This document shows positions 1 through 5,021 of a stretch of 5,021 bases of DNA, piece by piece. The notes under the pieces were generated by a model that did no database searches, had not been told where the DNA came from, and worked only from the letters and a program-made list of their open reading frames with translations. How positions within the stretch are numbered: the first letter of the stretch is position 1; every line of letters starts with the position of its first letter. Source of the stretch: Planctomycetaceae bacterium (GTDB taxonomy: Bacteria; Planctomycetota; Planctomycetia; Pirellulales; UBA1268); assembly GCA_003488325.1 (NCBI GenBank), contig DNLZ01000437.1, positions 1-5,021 on the forward strand, written 5' to 3'. The position numbers and the translations under genes were made by a program.

Positions 1-95
1 GCCGAGTCGTAGCCGCGGTATTCCAGCCGCCTGAGCCCCGCGAGAATCACCTCGCCGGCGTCGCGAAACCCCACGTAGCCCACGATCCCGCACAT
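1..95 (-). CDS. glmS: Glutamine--fructose-6-phosphate aminotransferase (GlmS), N-terminal fragment
   Basis: Partial gene: the start codon is at 93-95 and the rest runs off the left edge. The 31 visible residues begin MCGIVGYVG and continue through a LRRLEYRGYDSA segment, the hallmark N-terminus of GlmS. Known for the family: after Met removal the Cys becomes the N-terminal nucleophile of the class II (Ntn-type) glutamine amidotransferase domain. It releases ammonia from glutamine, and the sugar isomerase domain uses it to make glucosamine-6-phosphate, the first step towards UDP-GlcNAc for peptidoglycan and LPS; the enzyme is cytosolic. A GAGGGAG ribosome binding site sits 8 nt upstream of the ATG and supports this start. 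PurF and AsnB share the Ntn start, but the EYRGYDSA stretch is specific to GlmS-type enzymes. The gene is divergent from the SYLF gene. The C-terminal isomerase domain is not in the window, so completeness cannot be judged. Confidence 0.93.
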   Translation of the reverse strand, partial: MCGIVGYVGFRDAGEVILAGLRRLEYRGYDS

Positions 96-103
96 GGCCG
101 GCA

Positions 104-110
104 CTCCCTC
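104..110 (-). promoter_or_regulatory. Ribosome binding site of glmS
   Basis: On the minus strand this reads GAGGGAG, 8 nt before the ATG at 95-93. It is a strong Shine-Dalgarno match and fixes the GlmS start at the MCGIVG methionine. No glmS-type ribozyme is expected here, because the leader is under about 105 nt and no such fold was seen. Confidence 0.75.
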
Positions 111-151
111 GCCTCGGCAGCGGACGATCGCGGCTGGGATTGACGCCCGCG

Positions 152-165
152 TCCGCGATCGCGGA
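152..165. promoter_or_regulatory. Perfect 14-bp palindrome in the divergent intergenic region
   Basis: TCCGCGATCGCGGA is its own reverse complement, centred between the divergent glmS and SYLF genes. A shorter partial copy, CGATCGCGG, occurs at 125-133 and again within this palindrome at 156-164, 31 bp apart (about three helical turns). The position next to a candidate promoter fits an operator for a dimeric regulator, but no regulator family can be named. The GCGATCGC core can arise by chance at high GC, and CGATCGCGG also occurs inside coding sequence near 4492-4500, so the case is only suggestive. Confidence 0.35.
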
Positions 166-173
166 GCATACCA
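165..173 (-). promoter_or_regulatory. Candidate extended -10 promoter element for glmS
   Basis: Read on the minus strand the bases are TGGTATGCT. This is a TGn extended -10 followed by a hexamer matching TATAAT at four of six positions, and no good -35 box lies upstream. Initiation would fall near 158, giving a leader of about 60 nt before glmS and placing the start point inside the 152-165 palindrome. This is a visual match only; GC-rich genomes give few reliable promoter calls. A TTGACG at 140-145 on the plus strand could be a -35 for the SYLF gene, but no convincing -10 is at the right distance. Confidence 0.3.
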
Positions 174-200
174 GGGCCGTTCTCCCGGAAAGGACTCCCC

Positions 201-1235
201 ATGAACGCCTCCCCACGCCCGGCGGGTTCGGGCTGTCCCGCGGTGCCGGTTTCCATGACGCTGCCGGCGCGGGATTCCCGTCCCGTTCGCCGCGGCCCGG
301 CCAGCGGCGCCGTCCCGGCCCGGCTGGCCTGTCTCGCGGGCCTGGCGCTGACGTGCGGCCCGGAGGCCAGCGGGCAGGTCCAGATGACCTACGGGCAGGC
401 GGAACTGGCGACGGTCGTCACCGCCCGGCAGACGCTCGACGAGTTCGCCGATCTGCGGATCGAGTCGATCCCGCCGGCGATGCTCGGCGGGGCCTCGGGG
501 GTGGCGATCTTCCCCAACATGGTCAAGGGAGGATTCATCCTCGGCGTGAACTACGGCAAGGGCGTGCTCCTGATCCGGCGGCCCGACGGGTCCTGGAGCC
601 CGCCCCTGATGGTGACGATGGGGGGCGGGAGCCTCGGCTTCCAGGCCGGCCTGCAGAGCGCCGACATCGTGCTCGTGTTCGCCACGCCCAGAAGCCTGCA
701 GGGGATGCTCGCCGGGCAGAAGGTCACGCTCGGCGCCGACGCCTCGGTGGCGCTCGGTCCGATCGGACGCCAGGCGAATGCCGCCACGGATGCCCGGATG
801 GGCGCCGAGATCTACTCCTATGCCCGCACCCGCGGTCTCTTCGCCGGCGTCTCGTTCAACGGTGCGAGCCTGGCGGCCGATCCGCAGGCCAACGCCCTGC
901 TCTACGGCCGGTTCAACGTCTCGCCGCAGGAGGTCTACGAGGCCAGGGGATTGGCGTTCCACCCGGAGGTGGAGGGTCTGATCGAGGATCTCGCGGCCCG
1001 CGCCCGCCCGCCGCAGGCCGCGATCGTCGCCGGCCAACCGGGAGGCCAAGTCAACGCTCCCACCCAGACGGCCGTGCCACCGCGGGTTCCGGTGACCCAG
1101 GTGCCGGCGCCGGTGACCCAGGTGCCGGCGGCAGCACCGGCGACCGTTCCCGTCGCGCCAGAGGCTCCCGGACCGCCGGCAGCCCGCCCACTCCCTCCGG
1201 CGGTCGCCAATCCGCCGCTGGTCCCCGTGCGCTGA
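201..1235 (+). CDS. Exported SYLF-domain (Ysc84-like) lipid-binding protein
   Basis: 344 residues. The ATG at 201 is chosen because AAAGGA lies 6 nt upstream; M19 (at 255) is an alternative that would shorten a long N-region. Residues about 39-52 form a hydrophobic signal segment with a plausible cleavage after ASG (56-58), so export is likely; the Cys at 52 lacks a proper lipobox. Residues about 66-250 match the SYLF domain: GVAIFPNMVKGGFILG and YGKGVL (100-123), the GGGSLGFQAG turn (141-150), ADIVLVF (154-160), LGADASVALGPIGR (177-190), and YSYARTRGLFAGVSFNG (205-221) followed by NALLYG (231-236). Known family: SYLF proteins bind membranes or phosphoinositides in eukaryotes; the bacterial role is poorly defined. 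Residues about 268-344 are a low-complexity Pro/Ala/Val tail containing a PVTQVPA duplication, perhaps a periplasmic or wall-spanning linker. It is divergent from glmS and convergent with the TolC gene, so probably monocistronic. Domain call is firm; cellular role unknown. Confidence 0.9.
   Translation: MNASPRPAGSGCPAVPVSMTLPARDSRPVRRGPASGAVPARLACLAGLALTCGPEASGQVQMTYGQAELATVVTARQTLDEFADLRIESIPPAMLGGASGVAIFPNMVKGGFILGVNYGKGVLLIRRPDGSWSPPLMVTMGGGSLGFQAGLQSADIVLVFATPRSLQGMLAGQKVTLGADASVALGPIGRQANAATDARMGAEIYSYARTRGLFAGVSFNGASLAADPQANALLYGRFNVSPQEVYEARGLAFHPEVEGLIEDLAARARPPQAAIVAGQPGGQVNAPTQTAVPPRVPVTQVPAPVTQVPAAAPATVPVAPEAPGPPAARPLPPAVANPPLVPVR
1089..1130 (+). repeat. Two-copy 21-bp tandem repeat in the SYLF protein tail
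   Basis: Two identical adjacent 21-bp units (1089-1109 and 1110-1130) encode PVTQVPA twice at residues 297-310 of the SYLF protein. The exact identity at nucleotide level suggests a recent in-frame duplication in the proline-rich tail. The length is a multiple of three, so copy-number change would lengthen the linker without a frameshift. Confidence 0.85.
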
Positions 1236-1253
1236 CCCACCAGTCAGGGTTTT
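1232..1253 (+). terminator. Possible weak terminator hairpin at the convergent gene junction
   Basis: CTGAC (1232-1236) pairs with GTCAG (1243-1247) around a 6-nt loop, followed by GGG and four T residues (1250-1253). The stem contains the TGA of the SYLF gene and the stop codon of the opposing TolC gene. In the plus direction it resembles a short intrinsic terminator; in the minus direction the stem is followed by GC-rich sequence and no T run. A five-pair stem and a short T run are weak, so Rho-dependent ending is equally possible. Confidence 0.3.
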
Positions 1254-3070
1254 GCTGCCGGCTGTGGCGGCAGCACCGCGGCGGGCAGCGGCCCGAGCAG
1301 CGAGGTCCAGGCCGCATCGGCGCCGAGGCGGTCGAGCGACGTGTCGGCGGCCCGCAGTTCCGCGTCGGCCTTCCAGTACTCCTGGCGGGCGGCGATCTCG
1401 ACCAAGTCCGCGTCGAATCGCGCCTGTTCGCGGAGCGTGACCCGGAGGATGTCGCTGCGGCCGAGGCGAAACTGCTCCCGCTCGGCCTCGGCCACGAGCT
1501 TCGCGAGATCCTCCTGCTGGACTGCCTGCTTGTGGAACTCGTACGCCCGCTCGATGCGGGACCATGCGTCCTGCACCTCGGCCCGGACCTGATCGGTGAG
1601 GAATTGGAGGCGGCGGTCGATCTGGACGAGCTGGGAATCGACCGACTGGAGCCGCCCGCGCGCGTCCCGTCGCTGCGCCGGCATCTGGAAGATGAGCGAC
1701 GCCTGGAGCACCTGCCGCTCGAGCCCGAACGGTCCCGAGAGCGGGCTCGAGCCGTAGCCCGCGTCCTGGTTGCCCACGAGCTGCGCGTCGATTCCGGGCA
1801 GCGTCTGGTTGACCGCCAGCCGCCGTTCGACGATGAGCTTCTCCCGTTCGAGCGAGATCTTCTCGAACTCCGGTCGCGTGGCGAGGGCCCGCGAGAGCGT
1901 GACGTCGTAGAGGGTCGGTCCCGGCTTCACCGGCTCGGGCAGCGGCTGCATGCGCTTCCGCGCCGGCAGGAGCGGCCTGCCCGACGTGTCGCGCAGAAAC
2001 AGCGACAACTCGATCGCGGACTGCTGCACCTCGCGGTCGGCCTGCACGAGCAGCCCGCGGCGCAGGGCGATGTTCTTCTGGTTGTCGACCCGCTCGATGT
2101 TGGCGACCACGCCGCGCGCCACCTTTTCGCCGAGCTCGCCGTCCCGCCTCACCGCCAGCTGCTCGAGTCGCTCCGCCGCCTCCTCGCGCTCGCCGTTGCC
2201 CAGCCACATCCAGTAGGAAAGCGCGGCGGCACGCATGTAGTCGATCCGGCTTCGCGTGATGGCCGGCTCGGCGAGCGCCTGATCGAGCCTCGCCTTGTCG
2301 CGGCCGGCACGGGCCGCATCGATGTCGCGATCCCGTGCGAGCGGCATGGTGATGCCGCCGCGAAACTCGCCGACGTTCGCCGTCTTCTGACCGAGGCGGT
2401 AGGTCGGAAAACTGCCGAAGCCGGTCCGCCAGCCGCCGAACACCTGCACGCCTCCCCGCTCCATGAGCCGCGACAGCCCGAAGTCGGAGAGGTAGCTCTC
2501 GTAGGTGCCGGGGGAGAGCGCGTTGCCCGCCATGTTGATGTTCGTGTCGAAGGCGCCCATGGCGGCCGTGAGCCGTCCTGCCGCCACGCCCCGCTCCCGT
2601 TCGATCGCCTGCAGGAGCGGATAGTGCCGCCTGACGCTGTCGAGCACCTCGCCGAGCGCGAGCGGCTCGTTCCGGTCGTCGATGAGCAGCGAGCCTGGCA
2701 GATCCGGCTCCGCGGGCGGCACGAGCACCGGCGTGGACGGTCCCTCGGTGGGGCGGGGCCGTGGCAATTGCTCGATGCCGTCGGGCGACGCGACAGGCGG
2801 CGCACCCGGCTCATCCGCTGCCCGGGCCGCGCGTCCATCCGGTGGCGGCAATCGCACGGCGGGGCCGGCGGCTCCCGGGCCGGGCGTGTCGGCGATCTCC
2901 AGGAACGAGGTCGGCACGATCGCGGGCACGGCGAGGCTGACGCCGGAGGGGGACAGTTCTCGCGCCTCCTCGGCGACCCCCAGATGCCGCGGCGTGACGG
3001 CGTCGGAAGCGCGGACGCTGCCGACGGCCAGCGCGGCGAGGAGGACGACGGCGATCCGGTCGGCGGTCAT
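1244..3070 (-). CDS. TolC-family outer membrane efflux/secretion channel
   Basis: 608 residues. The ATG at 3070 follows the HlyD stop by 8 bp, with GAGG 6 nt upstream; an in-frame GTG directly precedes it. The start 141 nt further upstream would run deep into the HlyD gene and is rejected. Residues 1-21 form a Sec signal peptide (hydrophobic 6-17, cleavage after VRA). Residues about 22-125 are a Pro/Ala-rich extension. The outer-membrane efflux domain spans about 135-585: LALGEVLDSVRRHYPLLQA (137-155) opens the first repeat, with long helices near 252-300 and 310-358; the second repeat starts near 383 (LYDVTLSRALATRPEFEKI) with helices about 467-525 and 526-582. This two-repeat, helix-strand-helix layout is that of TolC, which trimerises into a channel through the outer membrane and periplasm. 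The tail (590-608) is Pro/Ala-rich. Last of three tightly spaced genes after ABC and HlyD, so presumably the exit duct for that exporter. Substrate unknown. Typical TolC proteins are about 420-500 residues; the excess is mainly N-terminal. Confidence 0.9.
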   Translation of the reverse strand: MTADRIAVVLLAALAVGSVRASDAVTPRHLGVAEEARELSPSGVSLAVPAIVPTSFLEIADTPGPGAAGPAVRLPPPDGRAARAADEPGAPPVASPDGIEQLPRPRPTEGPSTPVLVPPAEPDLPGSLLIDDRNEPLALGEVLDSVRRHYPLLQAIERERGVAAGRLTAAMGAFDTNINMAGNALSPGTYESYLSDFGLSRLMERGGVQVFGGWRTGFGSFPTYRLGQKTANVGEFRGGITMPLARDRDIDAARAGRDKARLDQALAEPAITRSRIDYMRAAALSYWMWLGNGEREEAAERLEQLAVRRDGELGEKVARGVVANIERVDNQKNIALRRGLLVQADREVQQSAIELSLFLRDTSGRPLLPARKRMQPLPEPVKPGPTLYDVTLSRALATRPEFEKISLEREKLIVERRLAVNQTLPGIDAQLVGNQDAGYGSSPLSGPFGLERQVLQASLIFQMPAQRRDARGRLQSVDSQLVQIDRRLQFLTDQVRAEVQDAWSRIERAYEFHKQAVQQEDLAKLVAEAEREQFRLGRSDILRVTLREQARFDADLVEIAARQEYWKADAELRAADTSLDRLGADAAWTSLLGPLPAAVLPPQPAAKP

Positions 3071-3083
3071 CACGTGCCTCACC
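3071..3083 (-). promoter_or_regulatory. HlyD-TolC junction with ribosome binding site overlapping the stop codon
   Basis: On the minus strand the junction reads GGTGAGGCACGTG and then ATG. The HlyD stop TGA (3081-3079) overlaps the GAGG ribosome binding site (3080-3077), which is 6 nt from the ATG of the TolC gene. This implies translational coupling and decides the TolC start. Confidence 0.6.
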
Positions 3084-4467
3084 CGACCTTGATCTTCGGC
3101 GCCTTCGGCGCGCCGTCCTTCGACTTCGGAGTCGGTGCCAGCACCGGCGGGAAGCCGTTGAGCCGCCGCCAGATCTCGAAGCCGAGCGGCACCCGGTTGA
3201 GGAACACCCACCCGATGACCTGGTTTCCCTGCCGCAGAAACTCCGGGTCAGGCCAGGTATCGCCGGGCATCCGCTGCTCGGGTTCCACGAGCACGCGGCA
3301 CTGTCCGGCCACGCCGCTGGCGGCATCGATCTGCCGCACGCGGCCGCCGAACGTGCCGATCGCCATCTCCGGCCAGCCGGAGAACTGCACCGCCGGCCAG
3401 CCCTCGAATTGCAGCCGCACGTGCGGCATCTCCCCCTCCCGATCGGCGAAGGCCAGCATGATCGGGGCATCCACGCCGTCGAGAAACAGCTCGGCCACGC
3501 GGTCGTTCGTGTCGGGAACGACCGTGCACAGCTCGTCCCCTTCCTTGACGTACTGCCCGCCCTGCGCGACGTTCGCCGCGACGCGGAAGACCACCCCGTC
3601 GCAGGGAGCGACCACGCGCCGCGCCTTGAAGCGTTCGATCCGGTTGTCGATATCCTGGATCTCGCGCTCGATCGAGAAGACGTTCTGCTCGGCCTTCCTC
3701 AGGTTGCTGCGGGCCACGGCGATCGCCGACAGACCCGTGGCGTCGGCCTGCACGAGCAGCGCCTCCTGCGTCAGGAGCGTGGCCTGTGCCCTCGCGATCT
3801 CCGCGTCGGCCTTGTCCGTGTCGGTGACGGCCCGGTCCGCGCGCATCCGTGCCTCGTCGCGGGAGAGCCGGCTTTCGAGGCCACCGAACTGCGGGTTGGA
3901 GAAGAGGTCGTCGAACATCTCGAACCTGTTGAGCTCGAAGTCACGGGCGAAGGTGGCATTGGCCTTGGCCTGCTCCGCCACGTCGATCGCCCGTTGCGCC
4001 GCCTGTCGATTGGCCTCTGCGGCCCGCACCGCTGCATCCCGCGCGTCCTCCTGGGCGGCGGCCGCCGCCGTGAGCTCCGAGAGCTCCTGTCGCGCCGCGC
4101 TGAGGCGGCCGGCGAGAAACTCCCGCTGCGCCTGCAGCCTCTCCGCGAGCTCCGGATCGTTGTCTTCGATATCGACCAGCGGATCGTTCATCTTGACGCG
4201 GGTTCCCTCGACGACGTGCCAGGTCCTCACCTGCCCCGACACCAGCGCCGTGATCACCTGCAATCGCTCCACCGGCGCGTAGGCCACGATCGTGCCCCGG
4301 CAGTTGAGGGTCTGCTGCCAGGGTATGAGGGCCAGGCCGAACGGGAGGGCGAGGAAGAACAGGAAGACGAGGCGGGCCATCCACACGATCGCACGTGGTG
4401 TCAGCGTGCGCGCCAGCGACACGCGGGCCGCGACGTCACGCTCCGGCAGGACCTGCGGCTGTTTCAT
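3079..4467 (-). CDS. HlyD-family periplasmic adaptor (membrane fusion protein)
   Basis: 462 residues. The ATG at 4467 overlaps the ABC gene stop in an ATGA, with GGAG 5 nt upstream; a start 69 nt further up would overlap the ABC gene and lacks support. Residues 1-28 are cytosolic and basic, and about 30-49 (ARLVFLFFLALPFGLALIPW) form the single inner-membrane anchor. A first lipoyl/biotinyl-like half follows at about 52-103 (CRGTIVAYAPVERLQVI, SGQV, VVEGTRVKMNDPLVDI). Two coiled-coil arms (about 104-185 and 203-283), rich in Ala/Glu/Arg, make a long alpha-hairpin with its tip near 186-202. The second lipoyl half is at 284-318 (VVAPCDGVVFRV, GQYVKEGDEL), then a beta-barrel region (about 320-400) and a C-terminal segment with GWVFLNRVPLGFEIW (419-433) and a Lys/Pro-rich tail. 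The adaptor would bridge the ABC exporter in the inner membrane to the TolC channel encoded next. The arm length resembles type I secretion adaptors more than short RND adaptors. Substrate is not evident. Confidence 0.92.
   Translation of the reverse strand: MKQPQVLPERDVAARVSLARTLTPRAIVWMARLVFLFFLALPFGLALIPWQQTLNCRGTIVAYAPVERLQVITALVSGQVRTWHVVEGTRVKMNDPLVDIEDNDPELAERLQAQREFLAGRLSAARQELSELTAAAAAQEDARDAAVRAAEANRQAAQRAIDVAEQAKANATFARDFELNRFEMFDDLFSNPQFGGLESRLSRDEARMRADRAVTDTDKADAEIARAQATLLTQEALLVQADATGLSAIAVARSNLRKAEQNVFSIEREIQDIDNRIERFKARRVVAPCDGVVFRVAANVAQGGQYVKEGDELCTVVPDTNDRVAELFLDGVDAPIMLAFADREGEMPHVRLQFEGWPAVQFSGWPEMAIGTFGGRVRQIDAASGVAGQCRVLVEPEQRMPGDTWPDPEFLRQGNQVIGWVFLNRVPLGFEIWRRLNGFPPVLAPTPKSKDGAPKAPKIKVG
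4464..4467 (-). other. ATGA stop/start overlap between ABC and HlyD genes
   Basis: The four bases read ATGA on the minus strand: the ABC gene's TGA and the HlyD gene's ATG share two bases. This 4-bp overlap is typical of translationally coupled genes, so the two products are probably made together and act in one complex. Confidence 0.85.
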
Positions 4468-5021
4468 GTCCACTCCACAACCCGGGTGCAGCGATCGCGG
4501 ATGTCCTGTCGCACCGACACCACCACGAGCGTCCACGGTGCGGTCGGATCGAACAGGTTGTCCAGCAGGTCCGGGCAGCCCTCGACATCGAGACCGTCGA
4601 GGACGCCGTCGAGCAGGAGCAGCCGCGGCCGCCCCGCGACCGCGCGGGCGATCGCCAGGCAGGTGATGTCGTTGGCCGAAAGCGGCCTGCCATCCGGCGT
4701 GAGCATCGTCTCCAGGCTGTCGGGGAGCCGGGCGATCCGGTCGGTCAGGCCGACCATGTCGAGCGCCTCACGCACATCGAACGCGGTCAGGTCGCTCCGA
4801 CCGAGCCGGACGTTCTCGATGACGGAACCCTCGAACACCTCGGGCCGGCCGACGTAGGCGATGTGGTGCCGGCTCTCGCGTCGATCGAGCGACCGGGCAT
4901 CGAGCCCGTCGAACGTCAGCAGGCCTGCGGGGGGCACCCGCAGGAGCGCGAGGTATTCGAGGAGCTGCGTCTTGCCGCGAGGGCCCACGATCGCGATCCG
5001 CTCCCCGGGCCGCACGTCGAG
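4464..5021 (-). CDS. ABC transporter nucleotide-binding domain with degenerate ATPase motifs, C-terminal part
   Basis: Partial: the last 185 residues are visible and the 5' end lies off the right edge, where exporter membrane helices are expected. Numbering here is from the window edge. The fold order of an exporter NBD is clear: P-loop region RIAIVGPRGKTQLL (8-21), TFDGLDARSLD (36-46), YVGRPEVFEGSVIENVRLGR (56-75), signature region LSANDITCLAIARAVAGRP (114-132), LLLLDG (134-139), D-loop region DGLD (142-145), and TLVVVSVRQD (164-173). Each catalytic motif departs from consensus. The P-loop has GPRGKT, losing the leading Gly of GxxxxGK[ST]. The Q-loop Gln is absent. LSGGQ is LSAND, the Walker B Glu is Gly, and the H-loop His is Val. 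The frame is open and coding-like throughout, so this is not an obvious pseudogene. It sits directly upstream of the HlyD and TolC genes as the inner-membrane component. It probably has little or no ATPase activity by itself and may pair with a canonical NBD encoded outside the window. Confidence 0.87.
   Translation of the reverse strand, partial: LDVRPGERIAIVGPRGKTQLLEYLALLRVPPAGLLTFDGLDARSLDRRESRHHIAYVGRPEVFEGSVIENVRLGRSDLTAFDVREALDMVGLTDRIARLPDSLETMLTPDGRPLSANDITCLAIARAVAGRPRLLLLDGVLDGLDVEGCPDLLDNLFDPTAPWTLVVVSVRQDIRDRCTRVVEWT

Noticed and set aside
47..256. Minus-strand 69-codon open frame across the glmS start and intergenic region
   Set aside because: It overlaps the true GlmS start in a different frame, has no family resemblance, and covers the start and ribosome binding sites of both neighbouring genes.
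1254..1274. GCTGCCG/CGGCAGC inverted repeat near the 3' end of the TolC gene as a terminator
   Set aside because: In the TolC direction it is followed by AAAA instead of T residues, and in the plus direction the T run comes before the stem. It encodes the Pro/Ala-rich C-terminus and is most likely incidental.
140..4282. Very long plus-strand open frame (about 1380 codons) across the SYLF gene and antisense to the TolC and HlyD genes
   Set aside because: Its protein is a low-complexity Arg/Gly/Pro/Ala mixture without domains, it starts without a ribosome binding site, and the other frames hold clear SYLF, TolC and HlyD families. Stop codons are rare in antisense frames of GC-rich genes.
3409..4857. 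Plus-strand open frame of about 480 codons antisense to the HlyD and ABC genes
   Set aside because: It is another GC-driven shadow frame, rich in Arg, His and Leu, with no recognisable domain. The minus strand encodes a well-supported HlyD adaptor and an NBD here.
4464..5021. ABC gene treated as a decayed pseudogene
   Set aside because: The frame has no internal stop or shift, the order and spacing of NBD elements are kept, and it is translationally coupled to an intact HlyD gene. Motif loss without frame damage fits a functional pseudo-ATPase better.
1..5021. CRISPR array, insertion sequence, tRNA or rRNA
   Set aside because: No spaced direct repeats, terminal inverted repeats, transposase-like protein, tRNA cloverleaf or rRNA sequence was recognised on either strand.

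Overview
This is a GC-rich bacterial window (about two-thirds G+C or more by eye). The gene content suggests a Planctomycetota-type organism: a didermic HlyD/TolC/ABC export operon whose HlyD C-terminus ends in a WVFLN...WRRLNGFPP-type motif, plus a secreted SYLF protein. That assignment is inference from protein style, not from any marker gene in the window. Coding density is very high, and no stretch over 300 bases lacks a gene.

Left end: the first 95 bases are the 5' end of glmS on the minus strand (it begins MCGIVGYVG, with the catalytic Cys1 glutaminase start). A 105-bp divergent intergenic region follows. It holds a perfect 14-bp palindrome, a possible extended -10 promoter for glmS and ribosome binding sites facing both ways. 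On the plus strand, 201-1235 encodes an exported protein with one SYLF (Ysc84-type) domain and a proline-rich tail. It ends tail-to-tail with the next gene across only 8 bp, and a small hairpin covers both stop codons.

Right end: positions 1244-5021 hold three tightly packed minus-strand genes, transcribed from right to left. They are the C-terminal nucleotide-binding domain of an ABC exporter (5' end outside the window), an inner-membrane HlyD-family adaptor starting inside the ABC stop codon (ATGA overlap), and a TolC-family outer-membrane channel 8 bp further on. Together they look like a tripartite, type I secretion or efflux machine that spans both membranes. No cargo gene is visible.

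The most unusual observation is that the ABC nucleotide-binding domain is intact in frame but altered at every ATPase motif. The P-loop is shortened, the Q-loop Gln is absent, the signature reads LSAND, the Walker B Glu is Gly and the H-loop His is Val. It looks like a pseudo-ATPase half, which would imply either a canonical partner NBD outside the window or a non-standard energy source for this exporter. The large plus-strand open frames across this operon (140-4282 and 3409-4857) are judged to be antisense shadows.
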